From NCBI RefSeq assembly GCF_008014675.1, contig NZ_VOXD01000028.1:1-64000 (forward strand): 64,000 bases of DNA, given 5' to 3'. The position numbers were made by a program, and so were the translations under genes. This stretch comes from Neolewinella aurantiaca. GTDB lineage: Bacteria > Bacteroidota > Bacteroidia > Chitinophagales > Saprospiraceae. The notes under the pieces were generated by a model. That model did not search any database. It saw only the letters and a list, made by a program, of their open reading frames with translations, and was not told where the DNA came from. Positions 62,053-64,000 of this stretch are shown here, piece after piece; position 1 is the first letter of the stretch; every line of letters starts with the position of its first letter.

Positions 62053-64000
62053 CTAGGCGGAGAAAAGAGCTTCGTAATCGAAATTCCCGTTTTCCCCGAA
62101 GCGAATGATTTGTCCTTCCTGATCGGCGGTGAGGTCCTTAATCAATGCCATGCCGAGTGCGGATGAATAATGATCTGGGTTAACCTCTCCGTCGTCGGGT
62201 CCGCCATCGCGATAAATGACCCGTATTTCCCCGTCGTCCTCCGTAAGGATGTCCAAGTAAGTAACCACATAGCCTCCTTCTTTGCGGGCGTATTTTACGG
62301 AGTTTGTGGTTAGTTCCTGAAGAATAAGACCCAAGTCACTGGCCAGACCGACAGGCACCTCCATGCTGTCGATGTTACAGTTAAGTTCCAGCGGGGTGCC
62401 CTCGGCAGAAAAGGATTCCATCAGGTCACCGGCGTAGGCTTCCAGGTATTTACCGAGGTCAATGAAGTAGTTCTCGCGGCGGGGCTGGGTCTGTAGCCGG
62501 CGGAAGGCGGTGGTTTGGCGGGCCAGGGCGTTGGTCAGGGAAACGTCCCGCTCTTCCTGAAGGCCCCTCTTCTGTTCGTTGCGCAGAATATTGATGATGC
62601 GCTTGAGATAGTTGCCCGTTGTATGAGAGATATGGGTGTTAAGGCGGGAGATGGAATTTTTCTGGCGCGTAATTTCCGCGTTCTTCGCCAGGAGGTCTGC
62701 GTTGAGGGCGGCCTCGCGCCGTGAGTTCCGCCGCTGGACAAAATACCCTCCGATAAGGGCCAGGGCTCCAAAACCCAAAGCGAGCAGGCCGTAGCGTTGC
62801 CGGCTTACGGTTAACTCACTTACCCGGGCTCTCTCCCGGGTGATTTCTTCCTGTGCGCGGAGCCGGTCATTTTCAAACTCTTCCAGTACGGCGATGGAGT
62901 TATCGCTCAACTGCTGAGTATGGAGGCTGTCTTTTATTTTACTGTACTCTACAAAGTGCTCTTCCGGAACTGGCAAACCGGCCCTCATCCTGATTTGAAT
63001 GCTGTTGTTGAGCACCTTCATCCGGTCTTCGGGGATGGCGTCATAGCTCAGCGCTACGTCATAATCATCTACGGAAGGCCTGAAATCTTTCATTTTTGCC
63101 TGAACATCTGCCCGAAGGTGGTAAGCTCCGAATGCGCGGTCCATACGCTCTTCCTTTTGGTAGGTGCTGATTGCCTTATTTGCTTTAGTAAGCGCTTCGG
63201 TAAGCTTTCCTTCTTCCATGTCCACATTACCAATATTAACCAACGCTTCAGCATAGTCAGCATCATTGGAGCGGGTATCGAGAATTATTTGAAAATACTT
63301 TCGGGCCGAATCTAGCTGTCTTGCTTCATAAAAGTGCTTGCCGAGCCGGTGATTGATCTGAAAAAAGCCCTGCTTGTTCTTTTCATAGTCCGCGAAGTCA
63401 ACCGCCTGGTAGCAGTAAGGGAGGCCTTGGTCGGCCAGGTCGAGGTCGAGGTATGCATCGCACACAGACTGGACAATCATAGTTGCCTGATAGTAGCTTA
63501 GCGGATAATCCAGTAAGCGAACCAGCAAGCGGGCGGCTTCTTCCGTTTGGTTTCTTGCTTTGAGTTTCAACGAGTAGTTGTACTGTAACGGGATGATGAG
63601 CACAGTATCCTTCAGTTCTATTGCGAGGTCCATGGATTCCTTATTAAGCCGAAGGGCTTCCTCGGGTTTCCCGGTCTGGTTGTATACGTTGGCGAGAATA
63701 CTCGTATGACGGACGACGTTGTTGGTCTGACCGTACTTTTTGGCAATGGCCCGTGCTTCTTCCGCATAGCAGCCAGCAGTCTCGTAGTCACTCCTCAGGT
63801 AGTACAGGTTGGCCAGGATGTGGGCAGCCCGCCTGATACCGTCTTCAAACTGGATGGTGTGCCCCAGGGTATAGGCGGAGTCCGCGTACGTTTTTGCTTT
63901 CTCGTTGTCTTTATTGACAAAGACCCAACTGATTTCGTGAAGGATCATTACCCTTAGTGAATCAGATGACGTGGTATCGACAACTCCATTTAGAGAATCG
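62053..64000 (-). CDS. TPR-containing sensor histidine kinase (5' end outside window)
   Basis: At least 649 codons. An ATG exists at 63948, but the frame stays open to the right edge, and the upstream codons (…TSSDSLRV) look like the usual start of the first TPR unit, so the gene probably begins outside. TPR repeats fill the first 300 or so residues (DNEKAKTYADSAYTLGH, AGCYAEEARAIAKKYG and so on). A transmembrane segment follows (YGLLALGFGALALIGGYFV), then a coiled coil, a HisKA-like helix (NTHISHTTGNYLKRIINIL) and a HATPase domain with LILQELTTNSVKYARKEGG (N box) and a weak G box. It is the partner of the LytTR regulator 20 bp downstream. Confidence 0.88.
   Translation of the reverse strand, partial: DSLNGVVDTTSSDSLRVMILHEISWVFVNKDNEKAKTYADSAYTLGHTIQFEDGIRRAAHILANLYYLRSDYETAGCYAEEARAIAKKYGQTNNVVRHTSILANVYNQTGKPEEALRLNKESMDLAIELKDTVLIIPLQYNYSLKLKARNQTEEAARLLVRLLDYPLSYYQATMIVQSVCDAYLDLDLADQGLPYCYQAVDFADYEKNKQGFFQINHRLGKHFYEARQLDSARKYFQIILDTRSNDADYAEALVNIGNVDMEEGKLTEALTKANKAISTYQKEERMDRAFGAYHLRADVQAKMKDFRPSVDDYDVALSYDAIPEDRMKVLNNSIQIRMRAGLPVPEEHFVEYSKIKDSLHTQQLSDNSIAVLEEFENDRLRAQEEITRERARVSELTVSRQRYGLLALGFGALALIGGYFVQRRNSRREAALNADLLAKNAEITRQKNSISRLNTHISHTTGNYLKRIINILRNEQKRGLQEERDVSLTNALARQTTAFRRLQTQPRRENYFIDLGKYLEAYAGDLMESFSAEGTPLELNCNIDSMEVPVGLASDLGLILQELTTNSVKYARKEGGYVVTYLDILTEDDGEIRVIYRDGGPDDGEVNPDHYSSALGMALIKDLTADQEGQIIRFGENGNFDYEALFSA

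Overview
The window looks like the chromosome of a marine, polysaccharide-degrading member of the Bacteroidota, probably a Lewinella/Saprospiria-like bacterium. The signs are SusC/SusD pairs, TAnnTTTG-type -7 promoter elements, many lipoprotein-type sulfatases, OMP-type TonB receptors, and a LytTR/TPR-kinase two-component pair. No rRNA or tRNA gene was recognised.

Positions 1-40,400 hold a large catabolic region for a sulfated galactan. Behind the tail of an IS110-type transposase at the left edge lie nine S1-type (formylglycine) sulfatases, seven on the minus strand (0.3-17.3 kb) and two on the plus strand (34-37 kb). With them are a GH110-like alpha-galactosidase, a TIM-barrel sugar isomerase-like protein, an outer-membrane TonB receptor and a GntP-type permease. 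An AraC-type regulator (19.0 kb) opens a plus-strand run encoding an enolase-superfamily cycloisomerase, a RhaT-like transporter, an aldehyde dehydrogenase, a 2-keto-3-deoxy-galactonate kinase and a KDPG/KDPGal aldolase. SusC, SusD, a GH127-family hydrolase, two more sulfatases, an exported FAD oxidoreductase and a putative covalently flavinylated (FMN-bind motif) protein follow. The four cytoplasmic enzymes together with GH127 and the sulfatases match the known D-3,6-anhydrogalactose route of carrageenan catabolism. No endo-carrageenase lies in the window, so the substrate is an inference.

Positions 40,400-60,800 hold a type III-A (Csm) CRISPR-Cas locus. A 69-repeat array (37-bp repeats) has its leader at the right end, next to cas2. 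The adaptation genes are cas2, a CRISPR-associated primase-polymerase (CAPP, BT4734-like) and cas1, followed by a RecD-like helicase. A decayed second array separates these from the effector operon csm6-csm5-csm4-csm3-csm2-cas10, two Cas6 paralogues and a 42-codon remnant of another Cas10-like gene. A WYL regulator is divergent from cas6. Cas10 keeps the GGDD cyclase motif, but its HD-nuclease motif reads HG. Three pairs of spacers encode the same peptides through different codons, which points to repeated immunisation against one diverging phage family. One of these spacers is interrupted by a MITE-like insertion with an 8-bp target duplication; removing the insertion restores a normal 34-nt spacer.

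Positions 61,200-64,000 hold a LytTR response regulator and a TPR histidine kinase that runs off the right edge. Imperfect palindromic REP-like elements (core GCGGCCGCAGGTGCA) are scattered between genes across the window.
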